A stretch of DNA of 64,000 nt. It comes from Chloroflexota bacterium. Its GTDB lineage: Bacteria; Chloroflexota; Dormibacteria; Dormibacterales; Dormibacteraceae. The stretch is taken from NCBI GenBank assembly GCA_005880915.1, contig VBIW01000037.1:320561-384560 (forward strand). The letters are read 5' to 3'. Numbering within the stretch: the first letter of the stretch is position 1; each line of letters opens with the position of its first letter. The notes under the pieces are model-generated. The model saw nothing but the letters and a program-made list of their open reading frames with translations. It did no database searches and was not told the origin of the DNA. Of the stretch, positions 1 through 7,731 are shown one piece after another. The position numbers were made by a program, and so were the translations under genes.

Positions 1-1291
1 AGACGGCGTTGATCGCCGGCTCCGGTCCCATGACAGCGATCTGCGCCGTTGGCAGCGCAATCACCGCGTCCGAGTCGTAGGCGGGGCCGGCCATGGCGTA
101 CAGACCTGCGCCGTACGCCTTGCGCACGATGACCGAGATCTTCGGCACCGTCGCCTCGGAGACCGCACTGATCATCTTGGCGCCGTGCCGGATGATGCCA
201 CGCCGCTCAACGTCGGTGCCGATCATGAAGCCGGGCACATCGGCCAGGAAGAGCAGCGGGATCTCGAACGCGTCGCATAACCAGATGAATCGCGCGGCCT
301 TGTCGGCGGAGTCGTTGAACAAGACACCGCCCTTCTGCATCGGCTGATTGGCCACGACTCCGACAGCGTGGCCATCGAGGCGTGCAAAGCCAATCAACAG
401 CTCCTTCGCAAATAGCTTCTTGAGCTCGAGCCAGCTGTCGTCGTCGATGAGCGCGTCGATCACCTTGCGCATGTCGTAGCCTCGGTTCGGCTCCTCGGGG
501 ATTTGCTCGGCGATGGGTTTGAGGCCTGGCTTGGCGGGCCTGGCTTTGCGGGCAGCCGGCTTTTCACCCGAGCGTTGTGGCATGAAGCGGAAGTAGGCCT
601 TGGCGAACTCGATGGCCTCTTTGTCGTCGGCGACCAGCGCGTCGCCCAGCCCGCTCTCCGTGTTGTGCATCCGCGCGCCGCCCAGCTCTTCCAGCGTCAC
701 CTTCTCGCCGACCACGACCTCGACCATGCGCGGCGAACCGAGGTACATCGAGGCGTTGCCCTCAACCATCACCACGACGTCGCAGAAGGCCGGGATGTAA
801 GCGCCGCCGGCGGCCGACGGTCCGAAAAGGAGGCAGATCTGCGGCACGACACCCGAGAGGCCCACCTCATTGAAGAAGATGCGGCCGGCATGACGGCGGC
901 CGGGGAACATGTCGATCTGATCGGTGATTCGAGCGCCCGCCGAGTCGATCAGATAGAAGAGCGGCACGCGTGTACGTGCGGCCGTTTCCTGGATGCGCAC
1001 GATCTTTTCGACGGTGCGGGCGCCCCAGCTGCCGGCCTTGACGGTCGGGTCGTTGGCCATCACCGCGACCTGGCGGCCCTCCACGGTGCCCAGGCCGGTC
1101 ACCACGCCGTCAGCCGGTAGTTCGTCTGCCAGCACGTTGGCGAAGAGGCCGTCCTCCACGAACGAATCCTTGTCGAGAAGTAGATCGAGCCGCTCACGCG
1201 CGGTCAGCTTGTGCTGCTCGCGGAGCTTGGGCAGGTAGCGCGTTCCGCCCTTGAGCGCCTTGTCGCGCAGCTCGCGGTGCCGGGAGCTCAA
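1..1291 (-). CDS. Acyl-CoA carboxylase, carboxyltransferase subunit (AccD/PccB type), C-terminus cut by window edge
   Basis: The reverse strand stays open from 1291 to the left edge, about 430 codons of the roughly 510-530 usual for the biotin-dependent acetyl/propionyl-CoA carboxylase beta subunit. Seen in the translation: RERLDLLLDKDSF near the N-terminus, GPSAAGGAYIPAFCD (oxyanion loop of the first crotonase-like half) and DVPGFMIGTDVERRGI in the second half. The enzyme moves carboxyl from carboxybiotin to acyl-CoA. The chosen start is TTG at 1291, one base after the TGA of the crotonase gene, so the two look translationally coupled. An earlier start inside the upstream gene is possible. 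Substrate (acetyl, propionyl, methylcrotonyl) cannot be told; the crotonase and the BCKDH genes at 42-47 kb would fit branched-chain acyl-CoA breakdown. No biotin carboxylase subunit is in view. Confidence 0.9.
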   Translation of the reverse strand, partial: MSSRHRELRDKALKGGTRYLPKLREQHKLTARERLDLLLDKDSFVEDGLFANVLADELPADGVVTGLGTVEGRQVAVMANDPTVKAGSWGARTVEKIVRIQETAARTRVPLFYLIDSAGARITDQIDMFPGRRHAGRIFFNEVGLSGVVPQICLLFGPSAAGGAYIPAFCDVVVMVEGNASMYLGSPRMVEVVVGEKVTLEELGGARMHNTESGLGDALVADDKEAIEFAKAYFRFMPQRSGEKPAARKARPAKPGLKPIAEQIPEEPNRGYDMRKVIDALIDDDSWLELKKLFAKELLIGFARLDGHAVGVVANQPMQKGGVLFNDSADKAARFIWLCDAFEIPLLFLADVPGFMIGTDVERRGIIRHGAKMISAVSEATVPKISVIVRKAYGAGLYAMAGPAYDSDAVIALPTAQIAVMGPEPAINAV

Positions 1292-1292
1292 C

Positions 1293-2084
1293 TCAGCGCC
1301 CTTTGAAGTCCGGATCGCGCTTTTCGAAGAACGCTTTGATGCCCTCGCGCGAGTCCTCGGTCTGGGAGACGAGCAGGAACTGGCCGTGCAGGTAATGGAG
1401 CGCAGCGCGAAAGTCCATGTCCTGGTGGCGGTAAAACGAATCTCTGCCGAGACGCATCGCGACCGGCGACTTTCTCGCCAGTGCTTCCGCGATCTCGCTC
1501 ACCGTCGAATCGAGCTGCTCGTGAGGCACCACTCGGTTGACGACGCCAAGCGACTGCATCTGGGTCGCGGTCATGCGCTGGCCGAGCATCTCCATCTCGA
1601 GCAGCACCTTGCGTGGGATGTTGCGGGACAGGATCGCCTGGATCATCATCGGCCAGATCCCGACGTTGATCTCGGGCGTACCGAAGGTCGCGGTGTCGAC
1701 CGCGACCAGGATGTCGCACGAGGATGCGAGGCCGAGACCCCCCGCGAGCGCGTGGCCGTTGACCCGGCCCACGATTGGCTTGCCGAGGTCCGCCATCAGA
1801 ACGAACAGGTCGACGAAGAGGTCGCGGCTGCGGAACTTGTCCAGGCCGGACATCTCACCATCGAAGCTCGCGAGGTCTGCGCCCGCGCAGAAGACGCGGC
1901 CGGCACCGGTGAGGACCACGACCCGCACGTCAGGCTCTTGCTGGCACCAGCGCAAGGCGGACGTAAGGTCGCGAAGCATCGTCGCCGAAAGTGGATTGCG
2001 CTGGTCGGGGCGGTTGAGGGTGACGGTGGCGATGTGGCCGTCAGCGGAGAGCAGCACCTGCTCCAGGGATGGTTTTTCGGACAC
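1293..2084 (-). CDS. Enoyl-CoA hydratase/isomerase family protein (crotonase fold)
   Basis: 263 aa, full length for crotonases. The first oxyanion-hole strand GAGRVFCAGADLASF and the second NGHALAGGLGLASSCD are clear, and TPEINVGIWP keeps the second acidic residue of hydratases. The first catalytic Glu, which in classical hydratases follows the GGG turn as GCEL, is replaced here (GGLGLASSCD), so simple hydratase chemistry is doubtful; isomerase, decarboxylase or methylglutaconyl-type activity is possible. The gene begins with GTG at 2084, six bases after a TAGGAT box, so the message is probably leaderless. It precedes the carboxyltransferase in one operon, suggesting acyl-CoA catabolism. Confidence 0.88.
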   Translation of the reverse strand: MSEKPSLEQVLLSADGHIATVTLNRPDQRNPLSATMLRDLTSALRWCQQEPDVRVVVLTGAGRVFCAGADLASFDGEMSGLDKFRSRDLFVDLFVLMADLGKPIVGRVNGHALAGGLGLASSCDILVAVDTATFGTPEINVGIWPMMIQAILSRNIPRKVLLEMEMLGQRMTATQMQSLGVVNRVVPHEQLDSTVSEIAEALARKSPVAMRLGRDSFYRHQDMDFRAALHYLHGQFLLVSQTEDSREGIKAFFEKRDPDFKGR

Positions 2085-2090
2085 GAGCTA

Positions 2091-2096
2091 ATCCTA
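2091..2096 (-). promoter_or_regulatory. Leaderless -10 box (TAGGAT) of the crotonase-carboxyltransferase operon
   Basis: Reverse-strand TAGGAT ends six bases before the GTG at 2084, and no Shine-Dalgarno lies between. The same TANNNT-N6-10-start spacing recurs at many operon heads in this window. Confidence 0.55.
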
Positions 2097-2189
2097 GGTT
2101 GAACCTCCCCAACCGGCCGGCCGCTTGGCGCGGCGGGCCACCTTGCGGGACAAGCCCGTGAAGGACGCGCAGGGCGCGCCTACTGATTG

Positions 2190-2204
2190 CCCCGGCTAGC
2201 GGGG
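2190..2204. terminator. Short GC hairpin downstream of the mntP-like gene
   Basis: CCCCG-GCTAG-CGGGG forms a perfect 5-bp stem eight bases past the stop of the MntP-like gene and in front of the crotonase promoter. No U-tract follows on either strand, so an intrinsic-terminator role is only possible. The rest of 2085-2212 shows nothing else that I recognise. Confidence 0.3.
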
Positions 2205-2212
2205 AAGGGAGG

Positions 2213-2773
2213 TTAGCCTAGAACTCCAGCTGCGATGGCGATGCCGACAAGGATCAGCACCGCCCCTCCAATCTCCTCGCTCCATGCCTCAGCGCGTTTG
2301 CCGAGGCGGTGGCCCAGCTCCAGCCCGGCGAGCGACATGAGGATGCTGACGACCCCGAAGGTGATCGCCGCGAGCCAGATATCGACGGGATAAACGGCGA
2401 GCGCGAAACCCACCGCCAGGTTGTCGACGCTCAAGGCAACGGCGGTGACCAGGAGGCTTTCGGTACGCAAGCTGCGCGGTGCCCGCGCCTTCTGCTCAAC
2501 GTTGATGGAACGGGCCTGCACGATGGTGTAGGCGCCGGTCAGGATGAGGATGGCGCCGCCGACATATTTCCCGTACTGCCCAAAGAATCCCGCCACCTCG
2601 TGACCGACAAGGAGCCCGATCACGGGCATGAGCGCCTCGAAAAAGCCGAATGCGAGACCGACCCTGACCCGGGTCCGCACGTTGATCCCACTGAGGCCGA
2701 TTCCGATCGCGCCGGCGAAGTTGCTCAGCCCGACGGAGAGGCTGACCAGGAGCAGGCTGAGGAGGGCGTGCAC
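2213..2773 (-). CDS. MntP/YebN-like manganese efflux pump family membrane protein
   Basis: 186 aa, the usual MntP length, with six predicted membrane segments in two repeated halves. FGFFEALMPVIGLLVG matches the family's GxFQALMPxxG signature, and ALSVDNLAVGFA keeps the conserved Asp of the second half. The matching first-half position, usually SMDAFAV, reads LSVGLSNFAGAIG, so the first acidic residue is missing, unusual for a Mn2+ exporter. Predicted role: inner-membrane export of Mn2+ or a related divalent ion. I looked upstream for a yybP-ykoY manganese riboswitch and did not see one. The gene stands alone, divergent from the HspR-like gene. Confidence 0.8.
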   Translation of the reverse strand: MHALLSLLLVSLSVGLSNFAGAIGIGLSGINVRTRVRVGLAFGFFEALMPVIGLLVGHEVAGFFGQYGKYVGGAILILTGAYTIVQARSINVEQKARAPRSLRTESLLVTAVALSVDNLAVGFALAVYPVDIWLAAITFGVVSILMSLAGLELGHRLGKRAEAWSEEIGGAVLILVGIAIAAGVLG

Positions 2774-2817
2774 GGGCGCTAACTATATGGAGGCTACGAA
2801 AGGCTGCCTGGCAAGGC

Positions 2818-2927
2818 AAAGTTAGGCGATATGGCGACACTCCTTAACAAAAATACTTTGAATGTCCCATTAGGCCCCCTCAGAATGGCAGCGAACCTAT
2901 AACCGCTCCTGTAACCCAAAGTTAGGC
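2818..2927. repeat. Three TTAGGC direct repeats in a divergent intergenic region
   Basis: TTAGGC occurs at 2822-2827, 2870-2875 and 2922-2927. The outer two lie in the identical 10-mer AAAGTTAGGC (2818-2827, 2918-2927), exactly 100 bp apart. The region separates the mntP-like gene from the HspR-like gene and has lower G+C than its surroundings. Phased repeats could be operator sites, but this is pattern only. Confidence 0.35.
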
Positions 2928-2970
2928 CCACAATCGCTTAAACCACACACAACACCTGCCCCCCAAAGAC

Positions 2971-3336
2971 ATGAAGGTCAAATCACGCGATGCCGTCGCG
3001 GCTTCGGCTGCGGCCAACCACGACTCCTCGCTCGATCTCGACAAGCCGATTTTCACGCTCAGCGTGGCTTCCGAGATCCTCGAGGTGCATCCCCGCACTT
3101 TGATGATGTACGAGCACTTGAGCATGATTCAGCCCAAGCGCACCGTTACCAATCGAAGGCGCTACTCGCGCCGAGACGTGATGAAGCTCCAGGCGATCCA
3201 GACCCTGACCCGAGAGCATCACGTCAACCTCGCTGGCGTTCGCTACATCCTCGCGCTGCTCAAAAGGCTGCAGCGGGCGGGCGTAGAACCCCCGGAAGAC
3301 CTGAAGAACCTGGACGTGACGCAGCTCGACGTATGA
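2971..3336 (+). CDS. MerR-family transcriptional regulator, HspR-like
   Basis: 121 aa. A MerR winged helix-turn-helix spans about residues 28-90: FTLSVASEILEVHPRTLMMYE, then RRRYSRRDVMKLQ, then NLAGVRYILAL. The NLAGV segment and the HPRTL recognition helix are typical of HspR, the repressor of dnaK/clpB heat-shock operons in Actinobacteria. MerR dimers bind promoters with long spacers and bend the DNA. No dnaK, grpE or dnaJ is next to it; the downstream 64-aa zinc-ribbon gene is 39 bases away and may be cotranscribed. The C-terminus is short and lacks a metal-binding Cys cluster, so this is not a metal sensor. The target is unknown. Confidence 0.8.
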   Translation: MKVKSRDAVAASAAANHDSSLDLDKPIFTLSVASEILEVHPRTLMMYEHLSMIQPKRTVTNRRRYSRRDVMKLQAIQTLTREHHVNLAGVRYILALLKRLQRAGVEPPEDLKNLDVTQLDV

Positions 3337-3375
3337 CCGCAAACCCGGTTTGAGGGAAAGGCAACAAAGAGGCAA

Positions 3376-3570
3376 ATGTCAAAGAAAAGACGGCGACTAG
3401 AGATCAAGGTGGACCCCATCCCGGCGATGTACATGGAAGAGACGGCTTCGTGCCCAGTCTGCGGCCGGGACGCGCAGGCGATCGGGCGCAGGCACGTACA
3501 GATCGTGTTTCGCTGCGACGGCTGCAAGGTCGTCTTCAAGCGAAACCGCCACTGGCCGTACATCTACTAG
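3376..3570 (+). CDS. Small zinc-ribbon protein of unknown function
   Basis: 64 aa. Two Cys pairs, CPVC near residue 26 and CDGC near residue 49, about 20 residues apart, form a likely zinc ribbon; the N-terminus is basic (SKKRRR) and the C-terminus aromatic. An AAAGAGG stretch just upstream can act as ribosome binding site. It follows the HspR-like regulator on the same strand and overlaps the stop of the convergent membrane-protein gene (shared CTAG, 3567-3570). I do not recognise a named family; nucleic-acid binding or a partner role to the regulator is conjecture. Confidence 0.65.
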   Translation: MSKKRRRLEIKVDPIPAMYMEETASCPVCGRDAQAIGRRHVQIVFRCDGCKVVFKRNRHWPYIY

Positions 3571-4127
3571 GACTTCGGCTTCGGTCGTCGCTCGAGCCGG
3601 CCGGTGATCTCCTCGATGGCTCCGGTGATGAATCCGCTTCGTGGCGCGCCGAGCAGCTCCCAGGCTCGGCCCAGGCCGATTGCGTAGGCGCCGAGAACCA
3701 CCTCAAACAAGCCCGCCAGGGCGCCGGTCGCTGAAGGTTTGACCCAGAGCGTGAGCCCTAGATAGATCTCGCCCCCATAGATGGCGGCGCTGCCGAGGAA
3801 CAGGATGAGGCTCCGCAGAAGAGCTCCTTCCGCTCGCCATTCGTTGATCAGCCTCAGGAGGGCGAGGGTCTGCATCGTGGAAACCAGGCCCGTGATCATC
3901 GCCACCAGCCCCGCGTTCACGCCTGGGATCAGGCTTGTCAGGGATAGGAAGAAGATGTTCGCCAGCGCCGTGAACGCGCTGGCGGCGCGAGCCTGCCGCA
4001 CCGCTTCCGACTGAGGACCAAACACGCGTTCAGGCGCGACCGAGACAGAAACGAACAACAATCCGATGAGCGCCGAACTGGCGGCGACGCTCGCGACCAG
4101 GAAGGTCTGAAACTCGGCGCGCACCAT
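3567..4127 (-). CDS. Hypothetical integral membrane protein
   Basis: 186 aa with about four to five hydrophobic segments, starting MVRAEFQTFLVASVAASSAL. The C-terminus is charged (GRLERRPKPKS) and probably cytoplasmic. No motif identifies a function; it looks like a small uncharacterised bacterial membrane family. The ATG at 4127 is divergent from the metalloprotease gene, with a duplicated sequence in between. The stop overlaps that of the zinc-ribbon gene. Confidence 0.65.
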   Translation of the reverse strand: MVRAEFQTFLVASVAASSALIGLLFVSVSVAPERVFGPQSEAVRQARAASAFTALANIFFLSLTSLIPGVNAGLVAMITGLVSTMQTLALLRLINEWRAEGALLRSLILFLGSAAIYGGEIYLGLTLWVKPSATGALAGLFEVVLGAYAIGLGRAWELLGAPRSGFITGAIEEITGRLERRPKPKS

Positions 4128-4136
4128 CAGGCGTAA

Positions 4137-4225
4137 GTTTGAGGCCTCCCACTGCGTACCCTTGATAGGGGATGAGGCGCCAGTTTGACGCCTCCACGCT
4201 CGTACCCTGAAAAGGCCATGAGGCG
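4137..4225 (+). repeat. Imperfect tandem direct repeat that duplicates a leaderless promoter and start codon
   Basis: Two 43-bp units (4137-4179 and 4183-4225, period 46) agree at 32 of 43 positions. Each holds GTTTGA, GCCTCC, TACCCT and, nine bases after TACCCT, ATGAGGCG. The second unit supplies the metalloprotease start (ATG 4218). The first has its own ATG at 4172 that opens a 12-codon frame ending at the TGA 4208-4210, just before the real start. Confidence 0.6.
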
Positions 4226-5330
4226 ATCAGCGGGGCGGACCGCAATCTATGGAGCTCTTCTCGGCCTGGCTACGGTGGCGGTCGCCGAGGCGGTGCGTCC
4301 GCGCGGCGGAACCTCCCTCCTTCTAGATTGGGACGAAGTTCGTCGCACTGCGCAGGCGCGGCTGTTGAATCCGACCATGGAGCCCGCGTCCCTGGCTGCT
4401 GCGGCGAGAAGCTACCGATCACTGGCGAACAACCTCGAGAAGCCGCTGCTGGACTTCGTCGGTCCACTGCCCAAGGGCGCCTCGATGCCGAAGTTCGAAG
4501 CCCTCGACCGCGAGGGTTGGCTTGACCTCAACCTTGGCATCCTGCGCCGCGTCGTCGACCCCGTGCTTGAAACCGGGCGCATGCCCAACTCGCTGATCGT
4601 CGAGGTCGGGCGGGCCGGGGTCAACCGCTACGTCGGCTACATGCTCGCCTTCCTCGGCACGCGCGTCCTAGGCCAGTACGATCCCCAGCTGCTCGGCGCC
4701 GAACCAATCGGCGGCGAAGGTCTGTATCTCGTCGAGACCAATGTGGAAGAGTGGCAGAGGATGGCCCAATTGCCCGATGAGGATCTGCGACGCTGGCTGA
4801 TCCTTCACGAGATGACGCACGCGTGGCAGTTCGCCGCGCACCCATGGCTGCGGCCCTACATGGAGAACTCGATGAAGGTCCTGATCGATACCGTCACTCG
4901 CAAAGGACCCGCCGTCACGCGGTTTGCCGCATTCGCGGGCGTGCTGCCCGCCCAGTGGCGGATCATGCGCGAGGTCCAGGGCACGATGTCGGTGGTGGAG
5001 GGCTACAGCAACCTCGTGATGAACAATCTCGGGGTCAAGCTGCTTCCAGGCTTCGACCGCCTCGAGAGGGCCTACCGCGAGCGGAGCTCAGGCAAGTCAG
5101 CGCTCGAGGTCTTGATCTGGAAGCTGACCGGCCTCGACCTGAAGCTGCAGCAGTACCGCCGCGGCGAGGCGTTCTGCCAGGCGGTGTACGACAAGCATGG
5201 GCTCGCGCTGTTGAACCGGGTCTGGGACGGTCCCGATTCGATGCCGACACTCAACGAGCTGGGCAACCCGGAGGCGTGGTACCGAAGAACGACGGGCACG
5301 CGCCCGCCTGCCGCAAGGCGACGGTCCTAG
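4218..5330 (+). CDS. Zinc-dependent metalloprotease-like protein, DUF2342 (F420-biosynthesis-associated) family
   Basis: 370 aa from ATG 4218. The zincin motif HEMTHAWQF (about residues 197-205) gives HExxH with both zinc His residues and the catalytic Glu. Upstream, VNRYVGYMLAFLGTRVLGQY is the family's conserved segment. DUF2342 proteins are common in Actinobacteria and some Chloroflexota, sometimes beside F420 genes, but no substrate is established. The N-terminus (AIYGALLGLATVAVAEAV) could be a signal or anchor segment. I chose ATG 4218 over a TTG at 4185 because it lies nine bases after TACCCT and after the basic residues of a typical N-terminus. The 3' end overlaps the convergent next gene. 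Confidence 0.85.
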   Translation: MRRSAGRTAIYGALLGLATVAVAEAVRPRGGTSLLLDWDEVRRTAQARLLNPTMEPASLAAAARSYRSLANNLEKPLLDFVGPLPKGASMPKFEALDREGWLDLNLGILRRVVDPVLETGRMPNSLIVEVGRAGVNRYVGYMLAFLGTRVLGQYDPQLLGAEPIGGEGLYLVETNVEEWQRMAQLPDEDLRRWLILHEMTHAWQFAAHPWLRPYMENSMKVLIDTVTRKGPAVTRFAAFAGVLPAQWRIMREVQGTMSVVEGYSNLVMNNLGVKLLPGFDRLERAYRERSSGKSALEVLIWKLTGLDLKLQQYRRGEAFCQAVYDKHGLALLNRVWDGPDSMPTLNELGNPEAWYRRTTGTRPPAARRRS

Positions 5331-5776
5331 TCTCTCAGCTCTTCCTGGGCGGTCTCTTCGCTGATCGGCATCACCGCGATCGGAAGGTCGCTGATGTCGA
5401 AGTAGCGCACCGGTTTGTTGAGACGTTTGGCGATGCCGACCTGGACTTTGACGCCGAGCGATAGACGGCCGAACACCCATACCTCGTCGCTGCGCGACAG
5501 CAGGTTGTTCATCGCCTCGCGCACGACGTCCTTGTCGACCGTGTGCATGAGGTAATAGTCGAACAGCATGAAAGGGCTCACCGGCACCATGCCCGAGTCG
5601 AGGACGAACTTCTGAATATGGGCGCGCCAGTAGAAGCTCCTGTTCGACATCGCGACATAGACCAGGCGCTTGGGATGGCGTAGCGTCTCCTCCGCCTGGT
5701 CCCGCGCGCTCGGCTTGGTCGTGGGTTGGAAGATACGCTCGAGGATGTCCTCGGCCGCCTTGCCGGTTATCGCCAT
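5327..5776 (-). CDS. Uncharacterised protein resembling the nucleoside 2-deoxyribosyltransferase-like fold
   Basis: 149 aa. A central stretch, RLVYVAMSNRSFYWRAHIQ followed by GMVPVSPFMLFDYYLM and SDEVWVFG, has the beta-alpha-beta pattern and D-E-x-W/V-V-F-G end strand of nucleoside 2-deoxyribosyltransferase-like domains (DUF4406/DUF7768 type), where proteins handle nucleotide or ADP-ribose-like ligands. The canonical catalytic Glu cannot be placed with certainty, so the assignment is fold-level. It is a single gene, convergent with the metalloprotease (shared stop CTAG at 5327-5330) and divergent from the SDR gene. Confidence 0.6.
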   Translation of the reverse strand: MAITGKAAEDILERIFQPTTKPSARDQAEETLRHPKRLVYVAMSNRSFYWRAHIQKFVLDSGMVPVSPFMLFDYYLMHTVDKDVVREAMNNLLSRSDEVWVFGRLSLGVKVQVGIAKRLNKPVRYFDISDLPIAVMPISEETAQEELRD

Positions 5777-5813
5777 CTAACCCCTGGTCGAAAAAAATGA
5801 ATTAAGCGGCGGT

Positions 5814-5819
5814 TATCGT
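5814..5819 (+). promoter_or_regulatory. Leaderless -10 box (TATCGT) of the SDR gene
   Basis: TATCGT ends seven bases before the GTG start at 5827, with no Shine-Dalgarno in the gap. Confidence 0.5.
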
Positions 5820-5826
5820 ATCAGTC

Positions 5827-6600
5827 GTGCCCGCGGGCTCCCTTTTCGACCTCTCGGGGCGCGTCGCGCTCGTCACAGGGGCCAGCCGGGGGATCGGCAG
5901 CGCGATCGCCGGGATCCTCGCCGAGCATGGCGCGCAGGTCGTTCTGAGCAGCCGCAAGCAGGCCGACCTCGACGCCGAGGCCGAACGCATCAACTCCCAG
6001 AACCCGGAGAAAGCTACGGCGATCGCGGCCCACGCAGGGCGCCCCGAGGACCTGGAGCGCCTCGTCAAAGAGGTCATCGAGCGCTTTTCGCGGGTCGACA
6101 TCCTGGTCAACAACGCGGCCACCAATCCCTATTTCGGGCCGCTGCTGGGCGCCGAGCTCGGCGTCTGGGACAAGACGTTCGAGGTCAACCTGCGGGGCGT
6201 CTTCCTGCTCACAAAGCTGGTTCATGAAGCGTCGATGGAGAAGCACGGGGGCGCCATCGTCAACGTGGCAAGCATCGGCGGGCTGCGGCCGGGGATCGGT
6301 TTGGGCGTCTACAACATCACAAAGGCCGGCGTGATCATGCTGACCCGCCAGCTCGCCCGCGAGCTCGGCGGCCGGGTGCGCGTCAACGCCGTCGCCCCGG
6401 GGGTGATCAAGACGCGCTTTGCCGAGGCGCTGTGGGGCAACCCGGAGATTCTCGACCGCGTCCTGGCCCAGAACCCGATGGGCCGCATCGGGGTCCCCGA
6501 AGAGGTCGCGGCGGCTGTGCTTTTCCTCGCCTCAGATGCCGCGAGCTACGTCAACGGCGAGGTGCTGGTCGTGGACGGGGGTGGCGGCGGCGAGGTTTAG
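5827..6600 (+). CDS. Short-chain dehydrogenase/reductase (classical SDR, FabG-like)
   Basis: 257 aa. NAD(P) site TGASRGIG near residue 18, NNAATNP (NNAG motif variant) near 95, Ser of VASIGG, and the catalytic Tyr-x-x-x-Lys as YNITK near 160, so the catalytic set is complete. The C-terminal PMGRIGVPEEVAAAV and VDGG are classical. Substrate unknown: a ketone or alcohol, as in fatty-acid or secondary metabolism. GTG start, probably leaderless. The last 50 bases overlap the end of the convergent epimerase gene. Confidence 0.88.
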   Translation: MPAGSLFDLSGRVALVTGASRGIGSAIAGILAEHGAQVVLSSRKQADLDAEAERINSQNPEKATAIAAHAGRPEDLERLVKEVIERFSRVDILVNNAATNPYFGPLLGAELGVWDKTFEVNLRGVFLLTKLVHEASMEKHGGAIVNVASIGGLRPGIGLGVYNITKAGVIMLTRQLARELGGRVRVNAVAPGVIKTRFAEALWGNPEILDRVLAQNPMGRIGVPEEVAAAVLFLASDAASYVNGEVLVVDGGGGGEV

Positions 6601-7696
6601 ACGCAGCCTGGTCAGACACTTCAGCCAGCGCACCGTTGGTCTCGCCCTCACCATTGGCCGACGCGAGCTGCCGGCTGTGAATGAAATCCTCTAGCTCCTT
6701 CTCGTACTGGTAGGCATGCCGGTCGGGTTCGTAGCGAAGAACGCGCCGCTGCTGGATGAAGTCTTCGAAGGCGGAGCGAGTGTCCCGTGCAGCCCGAAAG
6801 CCGAGCTCGCGGGCAGCCTTGGCCGTCGACAGCGTGCGGCCCCAGCGCAGGAGGTCAAGCAGCTGCGGCGAGAGAAACGCGATTCCCGACTGACGGAACG
6901 CCAGCGCTGCAAGGCCCAGCCCGAACGGTGGCAGCAGCGGGGCGTGCAACTTGCCGGCCGAATCGAGCAGGCTTGACAGCGGCTCGGCCCCCGGCGCCGC
7001 GATGTTGTACGCGCCACCGGGTCCTCGCTTGGTCGCAAGCACCGTCGCCGCGATGCAGTCGTCACGATGGATCAGCTGGATTGGCGGGTCGTAGCCGATA
7101 ACCGTGGGCACGACTTCGAGGTCGAGGTAGCGCGCGAGTGGCTGCGGCTCTTGCGGGTTGAGGCTGTTGCTGAATCGCAGCGCGAGGATCGTGATGTTCG
7201 GATTGCGCACTGCGAAGTCGCTCGCGTAGGACTCCACCTCGACGATGTCGCGCACGAACTGGTGCCTCGAGTTGCTGTCCAGCCGGTGGTCCTCGCGCAA
7301 GCCGGTGGGCAGGTCGAAGCGCGAGCCGTACACGTGACCCGATGACTTCAAGATGAAGCGCCGGACCGGGCTGCCCTCACCCGCGCAGCCCGCAAGAAGG
7401 TTCAGCGTGCCGATCACGTTCATCTCATGCGCCCTGGCCGGGTCCATGTCGAACGAATCGATGCGGGTCAGCGTGTGCACGACCGTGTCGATGCCGACCG
7501 CCCGCACAAGCTTGCCGATGAGCGAGTGCCGGATGTCCAGCTTCAAATAGTCGGCGCGCCCGAGGTCGTAACGAGGCTCCCTAATGTCGATGCCGATGAC
7601 CTCGGCCACGTCCGGGTCTTCGACGAGGCGCTGCACGACCAGCGCGCCCCACCAGCGCGCCACGCCGGTGACAAGAATGCGGCGCTTCTTCGCCAT
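6551..7696 (-). CDS. NAD-dependent epimerase/dehydratase family protein
   Basis: 381 aa, extended SDR. The Rossmann motif is a variant of GxxGxxG, VTGVARWWGALV near residue 10. LKSSGHVYGSR holds the Ser/Tyr region, but the usual YxxxK is not clear. RFSNSLNP and the later IHRDDC segment are typical of sugar-epimerase-like proteins. The C-terminal 60 residues are charged and end in a Pro/Arg-rich tail that reads through 50 bases of the convergent SDR gene, so the stop may have been lost and replaced. Substrate unknown. Confidence 0.78.
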   Translation of the reverse strand: MAKKRRILVTGVARWWGALVVQRLVEDPDVAEVIGIDIREPRYDLGRADYLKLDIRHSLIGKLVRAVGIDTVVHTLTRIDSFDMDPARAHEMNVIGTLNLLAGCAGEGSPVRRFILKSSGHVYGSRFDLPTGLREDHRLDSNSRHQFVRDIVEVESYASDFAVRNPNITILALRFSNSLNPQEPQPLARYLDLEVVPTVIGYDPPIQLIHRDDCIAATVLATKRGPGGAYNIAAPGAEPLSSLLDSAGKLHAPLLPPFGLGLAALAFRQSGIAFLSPQLLDLLRWGRTLSTAKAARELGFRAARDTRSAFEDFIQQRRVLRYEPDRHAYQYEKELEDFIHSRQLASANGEGETNGALAEVSDQAASKPRRRHPRPRPAPRR

Positions 7697-7731
7697 GTAT
7701 CTCAGTCTATTGGCGCCTTAGCTTCTCCGGC

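Noticed and set aside
503..2102. Forward ORFs opposite the carboxyltransferase and crotonase
   Set aside because: Frame shadows: His/Arg/Asp-rich sequence without domains, against two well-matched reverse-strand enzymes.
2774..2970. yybP-ykoY manganese riboswitch before the mntP-like gene
   Set aside because: Conserved loops are not visible on the reverse strand upstream of 2773.
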